From the NCBI GenBank assembly GCA_020056515.1, contig JAGVHP010000075.1, forward strand, positions 1 through 13,899: 13,899 bases of DNA, given 5' to 3'. Shown here piece by piece: positions 5,709 through 11,811 of this stretch. The first letter of the stretch is position 1; each line of letters opens with the position of its first letter. The position numbers were made by a program, and so were the translations under genes. The notes beneath the pieces are model-generated. The model saw nothing but the letters and a program-made list of their open reading frames with translations, ran no database searches and was not told the DNA's origin. The stretch is from Candidatus Shapirobacteria bacterium (GTDB lineage Bacteria; Patescibacteriota; Microgenomatia; UBA12405).

Positions 5709-5792
5709 TGCCGAGGGTGGGAGTCGAACCCACATGGTATTGCTACCACACGATTTTGAGTCGTGCGCGTCTGCCAGTTCCGCCACGTCGGC
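5709..5792 (-). tRNA. tRNA-Leu (CAA)
   Basis: This is a class II tRNA with an anticodon stem CACGA/TCGTG around loop CTCAAAA (anticodon CAA), a long variable arm TGGTA-GCAA-TACCA, and T-arm GTGGG-TTCGACT-CCCAC. The discriminator is A73, as expected for Leu. CCA is not encoded (the next bases are CAC), unlike the tRNA-His in this window. Acceptor GCCGACG against CCTCGGC leaves a C6-C67 mismatch. No intron is present. Confidence 0.93.
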
Positions 5793-5801
5793 TTAAAGCA
5801 A

Positions 5802-5807
5802 ATTATA
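5802..5807 (-). promoter_or_regulatory. -10 box of tRNA-Leu
   Basis: A perfect TATAAT on the minus strand ends 9 nt before the mature tRNA 5' end. No clear -35 is seen 17-18 nt upstream. It is divergent from, and only 14 nt away from, the -10 of the Lgt-like operon. Confidence 0.5.
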
Positions 5808-5821
5808 CAATAATATTAAGG

Positions 5822-5827
5822 TAAAAT
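5822..5827 (+). promoter_or_regulatory. -10 box of the seven-gene operon
   Basis: TAAAAT ends exactly 6 nt before the ATG at 5834. This is the same geometry as the vapB, hisS and MBL-gene promoters and favours 5834 over the ATG at 5828, which would abut the hexamer directly. No convincing -35 is seen. Confidence 0.45.
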
Positions 5828-5833
5828 ATGGTC

Positions 5834-6430
5834 ATGTGGAAAATAATAGTGGGAACAGTGGGGTTGTTGGTTTATCTTTACTTAACCTGGCGGGTTCTTA
5901 GGAGTAATTACAAAGAAGAAGACGTAGCGGCATTCGGCTGGATATCACTTTTGGCATATCTTTTGGGAAGCCGATTGGCCTATGGTTTTGTTTACTGGGG
6001 AGTATGGGCGGAAAATCCTGTAAAATGGTTGGAATTCTGGAAGATGGGAGAAAGTAACGTGATTGGCGGATATTTATTTTGGATATCTATGGCTTGGTTG
6101 GTGGCAACAGATCGGGGTTGGAAATTTTTTTCTCTGGCAGAAGATAATTTGTGGCTATTGTTGTGGCTAAACGGAGTGTATTTTACGGTATCCGAAAAGT
6201 GGTTGCCGGTACTATTATTGTTTCTAGTGGCTCTAATAAGTCGGTGGCTTAAAGGAAGATACCGGTCTTTTGTTTGGTATAAAAGCGGCCGGAAAGGCTT
6301 TTTATATTTGACGGCAAATATAATTGTATTTTTAGGAATGTCCCTTATTTATGGTAATATTTACTACATTGTTCCTGCCTTGATTTGTGGGGTGGGATTG
6401 GGTATTCTTGGTGGTGAACGTAATTCCTGA
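5834..6430 (+). CDS. Lgt-like polytopic membrane protein (divergent)
   Basis: This 198-residue protein has about six hydrophobic segments. The stretch LLGSRLAYGFVYW...NPVKWLEFWKMGESNVIGGYLFW followed by a DRG-F-LAED block (about 43-105) parallels prolipoprotein diacylglyceryl transferase (GaRLgYvlfY, ...W.GGmSFHGG, ...FlelaD). The HGG histidine is replaced (NVIGG) and the GRxGNfxN arginine motif is not found; the protein is also shorter than true Lgt (about 260-290). It is thus either a non-catalytic relative or a membrane protein with similar spacing. It is the first gene of the operon, with an LspA-like gene two genes downstream. The ATG at 5834 follows from the -10 spacing; 5828 is the alternative. 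Confidence 0.5.
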   Translation: MWKIIVGTVGLLVYLYLTWRVLRSNYKEEDVAAFGWISLLAYLLGSRLAYGFVYWGVWAENPVKWLEFWKMGESNVIGGYLFWISMAWLVATDRGWKFFSLAEDNLWLLLWLNGVYFTVSEKWLPVLLLFLVALISRWLKGRYRSFVWYKSGRKGFLYLTANIIVFLGMSLIYGNIYYIVPALICGVGLGILGGERNS

Positions 6431-6770
6431 TAAATTAACCCGGCCGGTGAAGGAGTATCTGGAGAAGAGGATTGTTGAGCTTAAAAAAAGTGAAAAGAAA
6501 TTAAAGAGGGGTGACCCGTTTTCTGATAGCACCCGGGCGACTAATAATTCTTTGGAAGAAGATGTAGATGAACAAATTGGTCATTTTGAGTCGGAGATTA
6601 AGGTGAGTTTTGTTAAAAAACAAATAATTGAGTTTCGTAAAGCTTTGTCAAAAATTAAAATTGGGAAATATGGGATTTGCGATAAATGCGGGGAAATGAT
6701 TGACACTGACAGGTTGGCTGTCAGACCGGAGGCGACTGTTTGCATGACATGTGAAAAAGAGGGGGAGTAG
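6414..6770 (+). CDS. DksA/TraR-family zinc-finger protein
   Basis: This 118-residue protein has a charged N-terminal coiled coil (about 8-85, with a DPFSD-type break near 34-38) and a C-terminal C4 zinc finger: CDKC (C89, C92) and CMTC (C110, C113) 17 residues apart. The family binds the RNA polymerase secondary channel and modulates transcription, often with (p)ppGpp. The acidic coiled-coil tip of E. coli DksA is not evident, so the exact effect is uncertain. The GTG at 6414 is chosen (the adjacent GTG at 6411 also fits); it overlaps the end of the Lgt-like gene by 17 nt, so translation is probably coupled. The stop is 3 bp before the next ATG. Confidence 0.85.
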   Translation: MNVIPDKLTRPVKEYLEKRIVELKKSEKKLKRGDPFSDSTRATNNSLEEDVDEQIGHFESEIKVSFVKKQIIEFRKALSKIKIGKYGICDKCGEMIDTDRLAVRPEATVCMTCEKEGE

Positions 6771-6773
6771 AGG

Positions 6774-7064
6774 ATGGTGGAAAACACCGGAATAAGTTTT
6801 GGAATTAATTTCCCAGGAATGGTAGTGGCAGAGATTTTAGCATTGGTAATAGTGGGAGTATTTGTCATAAAAAACAAAAATAGTCTTGGATGGTGGCTTC
6901 TTTTGTTGGGAGGGGGGCTGAATCTAGGGGAGAGGCTATTTTTCGGAAAGGTGACGGATTATTGGCCGATTTTTAGTACCGGGATTTATAATAATATCAA
7001 CGATCATTTAATATTTATTGGCCTAATCGTGGTAATTTGGGAAAAATGGAAGAAATCAAAATAA
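6774..7064 (+). CDS. Miniature LspA-like (signal peptidase II-like) protein
   Basis: This protein has 96 residues against about 150-170 for LspA. The order of motifs matches LspA after its first helix: N4-T-G-I-S-FG (NxGxxFg box), a helix (15-33), a second helix running into GGGLNLGER (46-54, compare GGaxgNlxDR), GKVTDYWPIF (58-67), then YNNINDHLIFIGLIVV (72-87, compare FNxAD) in a last helix. One catalytic aspartate is kept (D77); the other is glutamate (E53). The first membrane helix is missing. The start is fixed by GGGGGAG six nt upstream of ATG 6774. It may still act on lipoprotein signals with an altered dyad, or be inactive. Confidence 0.65.
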   Translation: MVENTGISFGINFPGMVVAEILALVIVGVFVIKNKNSLGWWLLLLGGGLNLGERLFFGKVTDYWPIFSTGIYNNINDHLIFIGLIVVIWEKWKKSK

Positions 7065-7729
7065 ACTTCGAAAATGATAATTTATTAGTATTAGAAAAAC
7101 CGGCAGGGATGGTAGTAACTAATGAAAACGGACAAGGGAAGGAAACAGTTGAGGAGTGGCTACTAAAAAACAGATTGGGAATGGGGTTAAGGCGGCAGGG
7201 GATAGGGCATCGGCTGGATAAGGGGACTTCGGGGCTACTATTAGTTGCCAAAACAGAGAAGTATTTAAACTTTTTAAAATATTTATTTAAAGAGAGAAAA
7301 ATAATAAAACGATATCTGGCTTTGGTTTCAGGGGAAGTTAGTATTGACGGAGTAATTGAAATGCCGATTGGAAGAAATCGTCGGGCCTTTGGTCGTTTTA
7401 AGGTAAGAGAGGACGGCAAAATTTCAAAAACTCTCTTTAAACGGGAAGGGTTAATTTATTTTTTGGGAAAGAAATATAGTTTAGTCTCAATTGATTTAAA
7501 AACAGGTCGGACACATCAGATACGGGTACACTTTCAGTATTTGGGTTGGCCGTTGGTGGGAGACAGGACTTATGGGGGTGAAATGAACTTGGGGATGGTA
7601 AGACCATTTTTACATGCAACCGAAATTGAATTTAGAAATCCGGAGGGAAATTTGATGCACTTTGAGTCAAAGATACCTGCCGATTTAAGGAGTATATTGA
7701 TGAAAATGGGATATGAAGACCGGAGCTAA
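7046..7729 (+). CDS. RluA-family RNA pseudouridine synthase
   Basis: This 227-residue catalytic domain converts specific uridines in rRNA or tRNA to pseudouridine. Motifs are LLVLEKPAGMVV (13-24), HRLDKGTSGLLLVAK (55-69) with catalytic D58, RYLALV (89-94), and the C-terminal LKTGRTHQIRVH and PLVGDRTYGG blocks. No S4 domain precedes it, so it is closer to short RluA/TruC-type enzymes than to RluD; the target site is not predictable. The ATG at 7046 overlaps the LspA-like gene by 19 nt. A TTG at 7037 is an alternative start. The 3' end overlaps the next gene by 17 nt. Confidence 0.92.
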   Translation: MEEIKINFENDNLLVLEKPAGMVVTNENGQGKETVEEWLLKNRLGMGLRRQGIGHRLDKGTSGLLLVAKTEKYLNFLKYLFKERKIIKRYLALVSGEVSIDGVIEMPIGRNRRAFGRFKVREDGKISKTLFKREGLIYFLGKKYSLVSIDLKTGRTHQIRVHFQYLGWPLVGDRTYGGEMNLGMVRPFLHATEIEFRNPEGNLMHFESKIPADLRSILMKMGYEDRS

Positions 7730-8537
7730 ATTGACATTGGTTTTGACGGGGGTAGCAACGTTGATATTGGGCGGGTGGTGGGTATACCAGTTGTCCTGGA
7801 AAGGAGGAGATTATTTAATAATGAAGGTGAGAGAGGAGCAGTTGACCTTTATCAATATTTCACCTTCCCGGGGAATGATAAACAGCCTATCGGTTTTAGG
7901 ATCAGTTGATTTATGGATTCCGAACGGAATGGGGTATTATCCGGCAACAAAGTTGCAACTAATTCTTGAACAGGAAAATAATCAACCAGATTTGGGTAAA
8001 ATGGTGGCATTTTACAACTTTGGTCTTTGGCCGGTGTCGATAATATCTGGTGGGAATTGGCAGAGTAATCGGTGGTTATGGGAAAATCTTGGTCCTTTGG
8101 GATGGTTGCGCTTTCGGTTGCAGGTTGATGATTGGTTGCAGAAAAAAGAAACTATATTGGGTAAATTATCTTTGGAGAAGGAAAATCTGGAGGAGAAAAT
8201 ACCCCGTGATATGGCCGAAAATGAAGTGATTGAAAAAAATATTCGACTGACAGTGGTAAATGCATCCGGAAAGAACGGATTTGGAAATATGATAGCTGAC
8301 AGACTAGGATGGTGGGGGGTGATGGTGACAGCAGTGGACACCCGAGACGAAGAAGACGGGGGGTGTAAAATTAATTATAATAGCGAAATAGAGGCGGAAA
8401 AGGAAACTTCCCAAAAGTTAGCAAAAATTTTATCTTGTTCAACCCATGGAGTTAGCGGTGGCGGAATGGAAGTAGTGTTGGGGAAGGGGATTGAGGAGAT
8501 GATAAAATACAGTGAAACGTATGTCAGGACATTCTAA
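7713..8537 (+). CDS. Membrane-anchored LytR_C-domain protein
   Basis: This 274-residue protein has an N-terminal transmembrane helix (about 7-27, after MKTGAK), a middle region without a recognised motif (about 40-140), a charged helical linker (about 140-175) and a LytR C-terminal domain (about 177-259: IRLTVVNASGKNGFGNMIA, GWWGVMV, a late GMEVVLG). The LytR_C domain occurs in cell-envelope proteins, including some LCP ligases, but the LCP catalytic arginines are not seen, so a wall-binding or scaffold role is inferred. The ATG at 7713 lies inside the RluA-family gene (17 nt overlap), and the end overlaps yebC by 17 nt. Confidence 0.75.
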   Translation: MKTGAKLTLVLTGVATLILGGWWVYQLSWKGGDYLIMKVREEQLTFINISPSRGMINSLSVLGSVDLWIPNGMGYYPATKLQLILEQENNQPDLGKMVAFYNFGLWPVSIISGGNWQSNRWLWENLGPLGWLRFRLQVDDWLQKKETILGKLSLEKENLEEKIPRDMAENEVIEKNIRLTVVNASGKNGFGNMIADRLGWWGVMVTAVDTRDEEDGGCKINYNSEIEAEKETSQKLAKILSCSTHGVSGGGMEVVLGKGIEEMIKYSETYVRTF

Positions 8538-9231
8538 GTGGGCCAATATCAAAAACCGAAAAGGATCACAGGACAAGAAAAGAAGCGAGGTTTTTACCAA
8601 AATGTCAAAAAATATTATGACGGCGATTCGAGCCGGTGGTAGTAATTCAAACCCTGAATCGAACACGGCCTTGCGGGAGGCGATAGAGAAGGCTAGGGTG
8701 GCAAATATGCCCAAGGAGAACATTGAGAGACTACTTCAAAAATATGAAGAGAGGAAAGCAAATCTCTTCAATTTCCGCTTTGAAGGTTTTGGGCCAATGA
8801 GGGTGCCATTGGTGATTGAGGTGGAAACTGATAATAAAAATAGAAGTTTGGGGGAAATAAAGTTATTATTTCGGGATTATGGGGGAAACTTGGGAAGTGA
8901 GGGGTCAGTTGATTTTATGTTTGATCGGGTAGGGGAGATAGAAATTGAAGGAGAGTTAAGTGGCGAAGAACAGCTGGAGTTAATCGAGCTGGGAGTAAAA
9001 GAATTTGAGGGTAGCAATGTTTTAATTACCGGGGCAAATCAAATGAAACCGATATCAGACAGATTGAAAGAGAGGGGGAGAAAGATACTTCAGGAGGAGA
9101 TGGTGGAAAGGTGTCACCAGAAGGTAAAACTTAAAAGCGAGGATGAAGTGGAAAAAGTGATGGATCTAATCGATGCCTTGGAAGAAAACGATGATGTTAT
9201 TAGTGTATTTTCAGGATTTGAATTTCAATGA
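8521..9231 (+). CDS. YebC/TACO1-family protein
   Basis: This 236-residue protein is full length for the family. It begins with the hallmark MSGHSKWANIKNRKG, followed by NPESNTALREAIEKARVANMPKENIERLLQK and the VDFMF block in the middle. YebC proteins were long annotated as transcription regulators; more recent work ties the family to relief of ribosome stalling at proline-rich stretches, like mitochondrial TACO1. The ATG at 8521 matches the conserved N-terminus; a GTG at 8512 would add three residues. It overlaps the LytR_C gene by 17 nt and shares ATGA with the following membrane protein. The usual ruvC neighbour is absent here. Confidence 0.95.
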   Translation: MSGHSKWANIKNRKGSQDKKRSEVFTKMSKNIMTAIRAGGSNSNPESNTALREAIEKARVANMPKENIERLLQKYEERKANLFNFRFEGFGPMRVPLVIEVETDNKNRSLGEIKLLFRDYGGNLGSEGSVDFMFDRVGEIEIEGELSGEEQLELIELGVKEFEGSNVLITGANQMKPISDRLKERGRKILQEEMVERCHQKVKLKSEDEVEKVMDLIDALEENDDVISVFSGFEFQ

Positions 9232-10019
9232 ATATTTCCAAACGTTGGCGCTATCTGATTTCGACGATAATTTTAGGAGTGGGGTTGTATTTGTATTTGT
9301 CTTTACCGGTGGAATCCCGGTATTTAGGGATTGTTTTGGAATTGGTTTTAGTGATATTTTGCTTTTGGTTTGGGTTGGGAATCATCTTTGAGAGAGGAGC
9401 CAGCAATAAGTTAATGACGGCAATTTTACCGGTATTAATGACTTTGGGTTATGGTTTGTTTGTGGTCTTACTGCCGTCGAGCCGGATTAATTTTCTGATA
9501 TACGCGGTAGTATTTGGAGTAATGACTTATCTTTTGTTTTTGGTGGAGAATGTGTTTTTGGTAGCGATTGGTTATAAAACGGTCCCACTATATCGGGCGG
9601 CCTATACAGTCAGTTTGATATTGGTATTGTTAACCGCCTTTTTCCTGTTTGACAGTATGTTGTCTTTTAGGCTTCCTTTCTTCTTGAATTCGCCATTAAC
9701 TCTACTTATTACCATGCTACTATTTATATATCAGTTTTGGGCAATAGCAATTGATTTGCCCGATGACGGAAAAGGTAAGGGGAGATGGGTGTATATTTTA
9801 GTGGCAGCTTGGATAGTGGGTCAGATGGCTTTAGTTTTTTCCTTTTGGCCGGTAGGAATATTTAAGGGATCGGTGTATCTGGTGTCTATTATCTATCTTC
9901 TTTCTGGTCTATTTCAGGCAGATATTAAAGATAGATTATTTAAAGGGGTAGTAACTGGGTATACGTTGACCGGAATTGCCATACTTATGGCAATAATTAT
10001 AACTAATACCTGGGTTTAA
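9228..10019 (+). CDS. Polytopic membrane protein of unknown function
   Basis: This 263-residue protein is hydrophobic, with about seven to eight predicted transmembrane segments (roughly 8-27, 33-52, 64-84, 87-113, 124-144, 153-174, 187-207 and 215-258) and short charged loops such as LPDDGKGKGR near 177-186. I recognise no catalytic motif or named family with confidence. It starts at the ATGA overlap with yebC and is the last gene of the operon; the gene-free region starts directly after its stop. Confidence 0.75.
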   Translation: MNISKRWRYLISTIILGVGLYLYLSLPVESRYLGIVLELVLVIFCFWFGLGIIFERGASNKLMTAILPVLMTLGYGLFVVLLPSSRINFLIYAVVFGVMTYLLFLVENVFLVAIGYKTVPLYRAAYTVSLILVLLTAFFLFDSMLSFRLPFFLNSPLTLLITMLLFIYQFWAIAIDLPDDGKGKGRWVYILVAAWIVGQMALVFSFWPVGIFKGSVYLVSIIYLLSGLFQADIKDRLFKGVVTGYTLTGIAILMAIIITNTWV

Positions 10020-10196
10020 GCAGTGTTTGGTAGGGGAGTTGGGGAAGTGGTGGGTAGAAAGTTTGAGTCGAGGTTTCAGAGTAATGGAATTCGAAGGTTT
10101 GGTGATAGGTGATTAGGTTAAAATATTATATATCCAAAGCTAAAGATAGGCAATATTTGATGGTAAACTAGGGGAGTGGGGAAGTATTTTCACGGT

Positions 10197-10227
10197 ATAT
10201 CCTATAATTTTCATAATTATAGGATAT
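10197..10227. repeat. Perfect 13-bp inverted repeat with 5-nt loop
   Basis: ATATCCTATAATT (10197-10209) and AATTATAGGATAT (10215-10227) are exact complements around TTCAT. The right arm is extended by a tandem copy: ATTATAGGA occurs at 10216-10224 and 10226-10234. It is AT-rich with no U-tract, so it is a poor terminator; a protein-binding site is more likely. Confidence 0.7.
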
Positions 10228-10251
10228 TATAGGACGAGGTTCTGTTATAGA

Positions 10252-10297
10252 TTGATATAGTCTATGTGGAAAAGTAATTAGCAGTCGACTATATCAA
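10252..10297. repeat. 11-bp inverted repeat TTGATATAGTC/GACTATATCAA
   Basis: The two 11-nt arms (10252-10262 and 10287-10297) are perfectly complementary and 24 nt apart. The arm sequence reappears as GACTATATTAAAA (10463) and GACTATATTGAAA (12114), which lie on either side of the recombinase gene. Confidence 0.7.
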
Positions 10298-10502
10298 ACC
10301 GAAAGAAGGAGAAGGGGTAGACGGAAGAGTAGAGAGGTAAATAAGGACGGATCATATAATAATAGAAGAGGTGAAAGAACAAAGTAGACAGATTGTTAAC
10401 AATTACTTCTCGCCTAGTGGACCCATTATCCCAAAACCATAGTCGCACAATGTATCTTTTACGACTATATTAAAAAGAAAAGGCAGGGGGAGTGGCCGGT
10501 TC

Positions 10503-10537
10503 AATTGGCAATTATCAATTACGAATTATGAATTATA
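10503..10537. repeat. Heptad AATT-NNN tandem repeat, copy 2
   Basis: Five 7-nt units: AATTGGC, AATTATC, AATTACG, AATTATG, AATTATA. Units two to four match the first three units of copy 1 at 2498-2518 with one substitution. It is on the same strand as copy 1. Confidence 0.7.
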
Positions 10538-10655
10538 AAAAGCCATAGAAATAATATTTATATTTATTTATAAGTTGAATTCTCCTCTATTTGATAGATA
10601 CTAACCTAAACCGGGTCTGTGCCTAAAACTCCGCTTTCCACTTCCCTGCTCCATA

Positions 10656-10667
10656 ATTTGAGAGAAG
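10656..10667. repeat. 12-bp direct repeat ATTTGAGAGAAG, left copy
   Basis: An exact 12-nt match occurs at 11784-11795, so the pair brackets the recombinase gene at a distance of 1128 bp. A weaker relative (CTATTTGATAGA) lies at 10587-10598. The pair may be attachment-site-like or a chance match in AT-rich DNA. Confidence 0.4.
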
Positions 10668-10770
10668 TTGAGAATATATACCCAAAGTATGGCAAGAATT
10701 ATACATGGCTTCACTAAAGGCCCCAGAAATGAAGATAGGGCGGTTTTTGTGCTACGATAGTCTTAGGAAT

Positions 10771-11709
10771 ATGAAATTGGAGGAAGGAATCGTTAGATTT
10801 TTAGAGCATTTGGAAATCGAAAAGAATGCCTCAAAACTAACGGTTAGAAATTACCGGCATTATTTAAAGGTGCTTCTGGCTTATCTTCAGGCTTCAGGAA
10901 TTACGCAACCGTCACTTGGCGATATTAATCAGGAGACAATTAGGAAGTTCAGATTGTATTTGTCGCGATTGCCGGGACTTCGGGGTGTTATGAAAAGTGT
11001 AACTCAAGGTTATTATGTAATAGCTATCCGGTCTCTATTAAAGTGGCTAGTTCGAAATGATTTTCAAGTGATGCAACCGGAAAAAATTGAAGTTCCGAAA
11101 AATGCCGAACATTCCTTAAAATTTCTAGACGAAGATCAAATCGGGAGGTTATTGTCCCAGCCGATATTGTCAACCAGAGTGGGCTTAAGGGATAGGGCTA
11201 TTTTAGAGCTGTTGTTTTCTACCGGATTACGGGTATCGGAACTGGTGGCTTTGAATCGGGATCAGATAAATTTGGAAAGCCGGGAGTTTGGAGTAGTTGG
11301 AAAAGGCGGAAAGGCCCGGGTAGTGTTTGTCAGCCAACAAGCAGCAATGTTGATAGACAGATATATAAAATCACGAATGGATAGGCATAAACCATTATTT
11401 CTCCGCTTTGGAGGAAAAAAGGATATAGCCAGTACCGATGAGGAGTTAAGATTATCGGCCAGATCAATTCAGAGGTTAGTGAAGCATTATGTTCGACAGG
11501 CTAGGATTCCGGTTGATGCCACTCCCCACACTCTACGTCATTCTATGGCGACTGACCTATTGCGTTCCGGGGCCGATCTGCGGTCGGTTCAGGAATTATT
11601 GGGTCATCGTAATATCGCCACCACTCAAATCTATACCCATGTGACCGATTCCAGATTGCGGGAAGTACACCAAAAATATCACTTGGGAAATAGGGAAAAA
11701 AAGATATAA
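10771..11709 (+). CDS. Xer-type tyrosine recombinase
   Basis: This 312-residue integrase has an N-terminal SAM-like DNA-binding domain (about 1-90: FLEHLEIEKNASKLTVRNYRHYL) and a catalytic domain with the full set: R154 in TGLRVSEL, K178 in GKGGK, H253-R256 in HTLRH, H279 in LGHRN, nucleophile Y288 in TQIYTH. It is XerC/XerD-sized and probably resolves chromosome dimers at a dif site, but it could serve a mobile element. The ATG at 10771 matches the usual Xer N-terminus and follows TGC-TACGAT, an extended -10-like element, 12 nt upstream; ATGs at 10705 and 10729 would add 22 or 14 residues. It is the only gene between two long non-coding stretches. Confidence 0.9.
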   Translation: MKLEEGIVRFLEHLEIEKNASKLTVRNYRHYLKVLLAYLQASGITQPSLGDINQETIRKFRLYLSRLPGLRGVMKSVTQGYYVIAIRSLLKWLVRNDFQVMQPEKIEVPKNAEHSLKFLDEDQIGRLLSQPILSTRVGLRDRAILELLFSTGLRVSELVALNRDQINLESREFGVVGKGGKARVVFVSQQAAMLIDRYIKSRMDRHKPLFLRFGGKKDIASTDEELRLSARSIQRLVKHYVRQARIPVDATPHTLRHSMATDLLRSGADLRSVQELLGHRNIATTQIYTHVTDSRLREVHQKYHLGNREKKI

Positions 11710-11719
11710 CCGCATTACT

Positions 11720-11749
11720 TTGACATACTCCGCATTGTACTAAATATAT
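11720..11749 (+). promoter_or_regulatory. Promoter-like element after the recombinase gene
   Basis: A consensus TTGACA (11720-11725) is followed at 17-18 nt by an AT-rich -10 region (AATATA 11743-11748 or ATATAT 11744-11749). It reads into the gene-free region towards the 3' end of gyrA. Confidence 0.35.
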
Positions 11750-11751
11750 CA

Positions 11752-11811
11752 ATGTATATCGTTAAATTTTTTACGATTCCCCTATTTGAGAGAAGGCGAC
11801 GACAAAAATAA
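11752..11811 (+). CDS. Possible 19-residue cationic peptide
   Basis: ATG at 11752 opens MYIVKFFTIPLFERRRRQK, stop at 11811. It has a hydrophobic front and an Arg-rich tail. It begins only a few nucleotides after the promoter-like TTGACA/AT-box, so it would be read from a near-leaderless transcript. No homology is known to me; a chance ORF is quite possible. Confidence 0.2.
   Translation: MYIVKFFTIPLFERRRRQK
11784..11795. repeat. 12-bp direct repeat ATTTGAGAGAAG, right copy
   Basis: Identical to 10656-10667 on the other side of the recombinase gene. It lies inside the possible 19-codon ORF. Confidence 0.4.

Larger units (their letters stand above)
10020..10704. other. 685-nt gene-free, repeat-rich region left of the recombinase
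   Basis: No coding frame of convincing length or family is found on either strand. The region holds a duplicated G-rich block (10031-10048 and 10169-10185), a perfect 13-bp hairpin (10197-10227), an 11-bp inverted repeat (10252-10262 / 10287-10297), a 12-bp palindrome ATTGTTAACAAT (10392-10403), a 7-bp inverted repeat (10439-10445 / 10462-10468), a heptad repeat (10503-10537), and one copy of a 12-bp repeat also found right of the recombinase gene (10656-10667). Such length is unusual beside the near-zero spacing elsewhere in the window. Confidence 0.7.

Noticed and set aside
5465..5786. Minus-strand frames over the dnaB 3' end and tRNA-Leu
   Set aside because: They overlap a strongly conserved DnaB segment and a tRNA; the 73-residue one reads the tRNA itself, a well-known spurious annotation.
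10020..10704. CRISPR array or a conserved housekeeping RNA (RNase P, tmRNA, SRP, 6S)
   Set aside because: There are no regularly spaced direct repeats with unique spacers, and I found none of the universal motifs of those RNAs.
10689..10760. 23-codon ORF from ATG 10689, a possible leader peptide for the recombinase
   Set aside because: The nearby -10-like TATACC lacks the final T, no -35 is seen, and the peptide shows no pattern; support is too weak.
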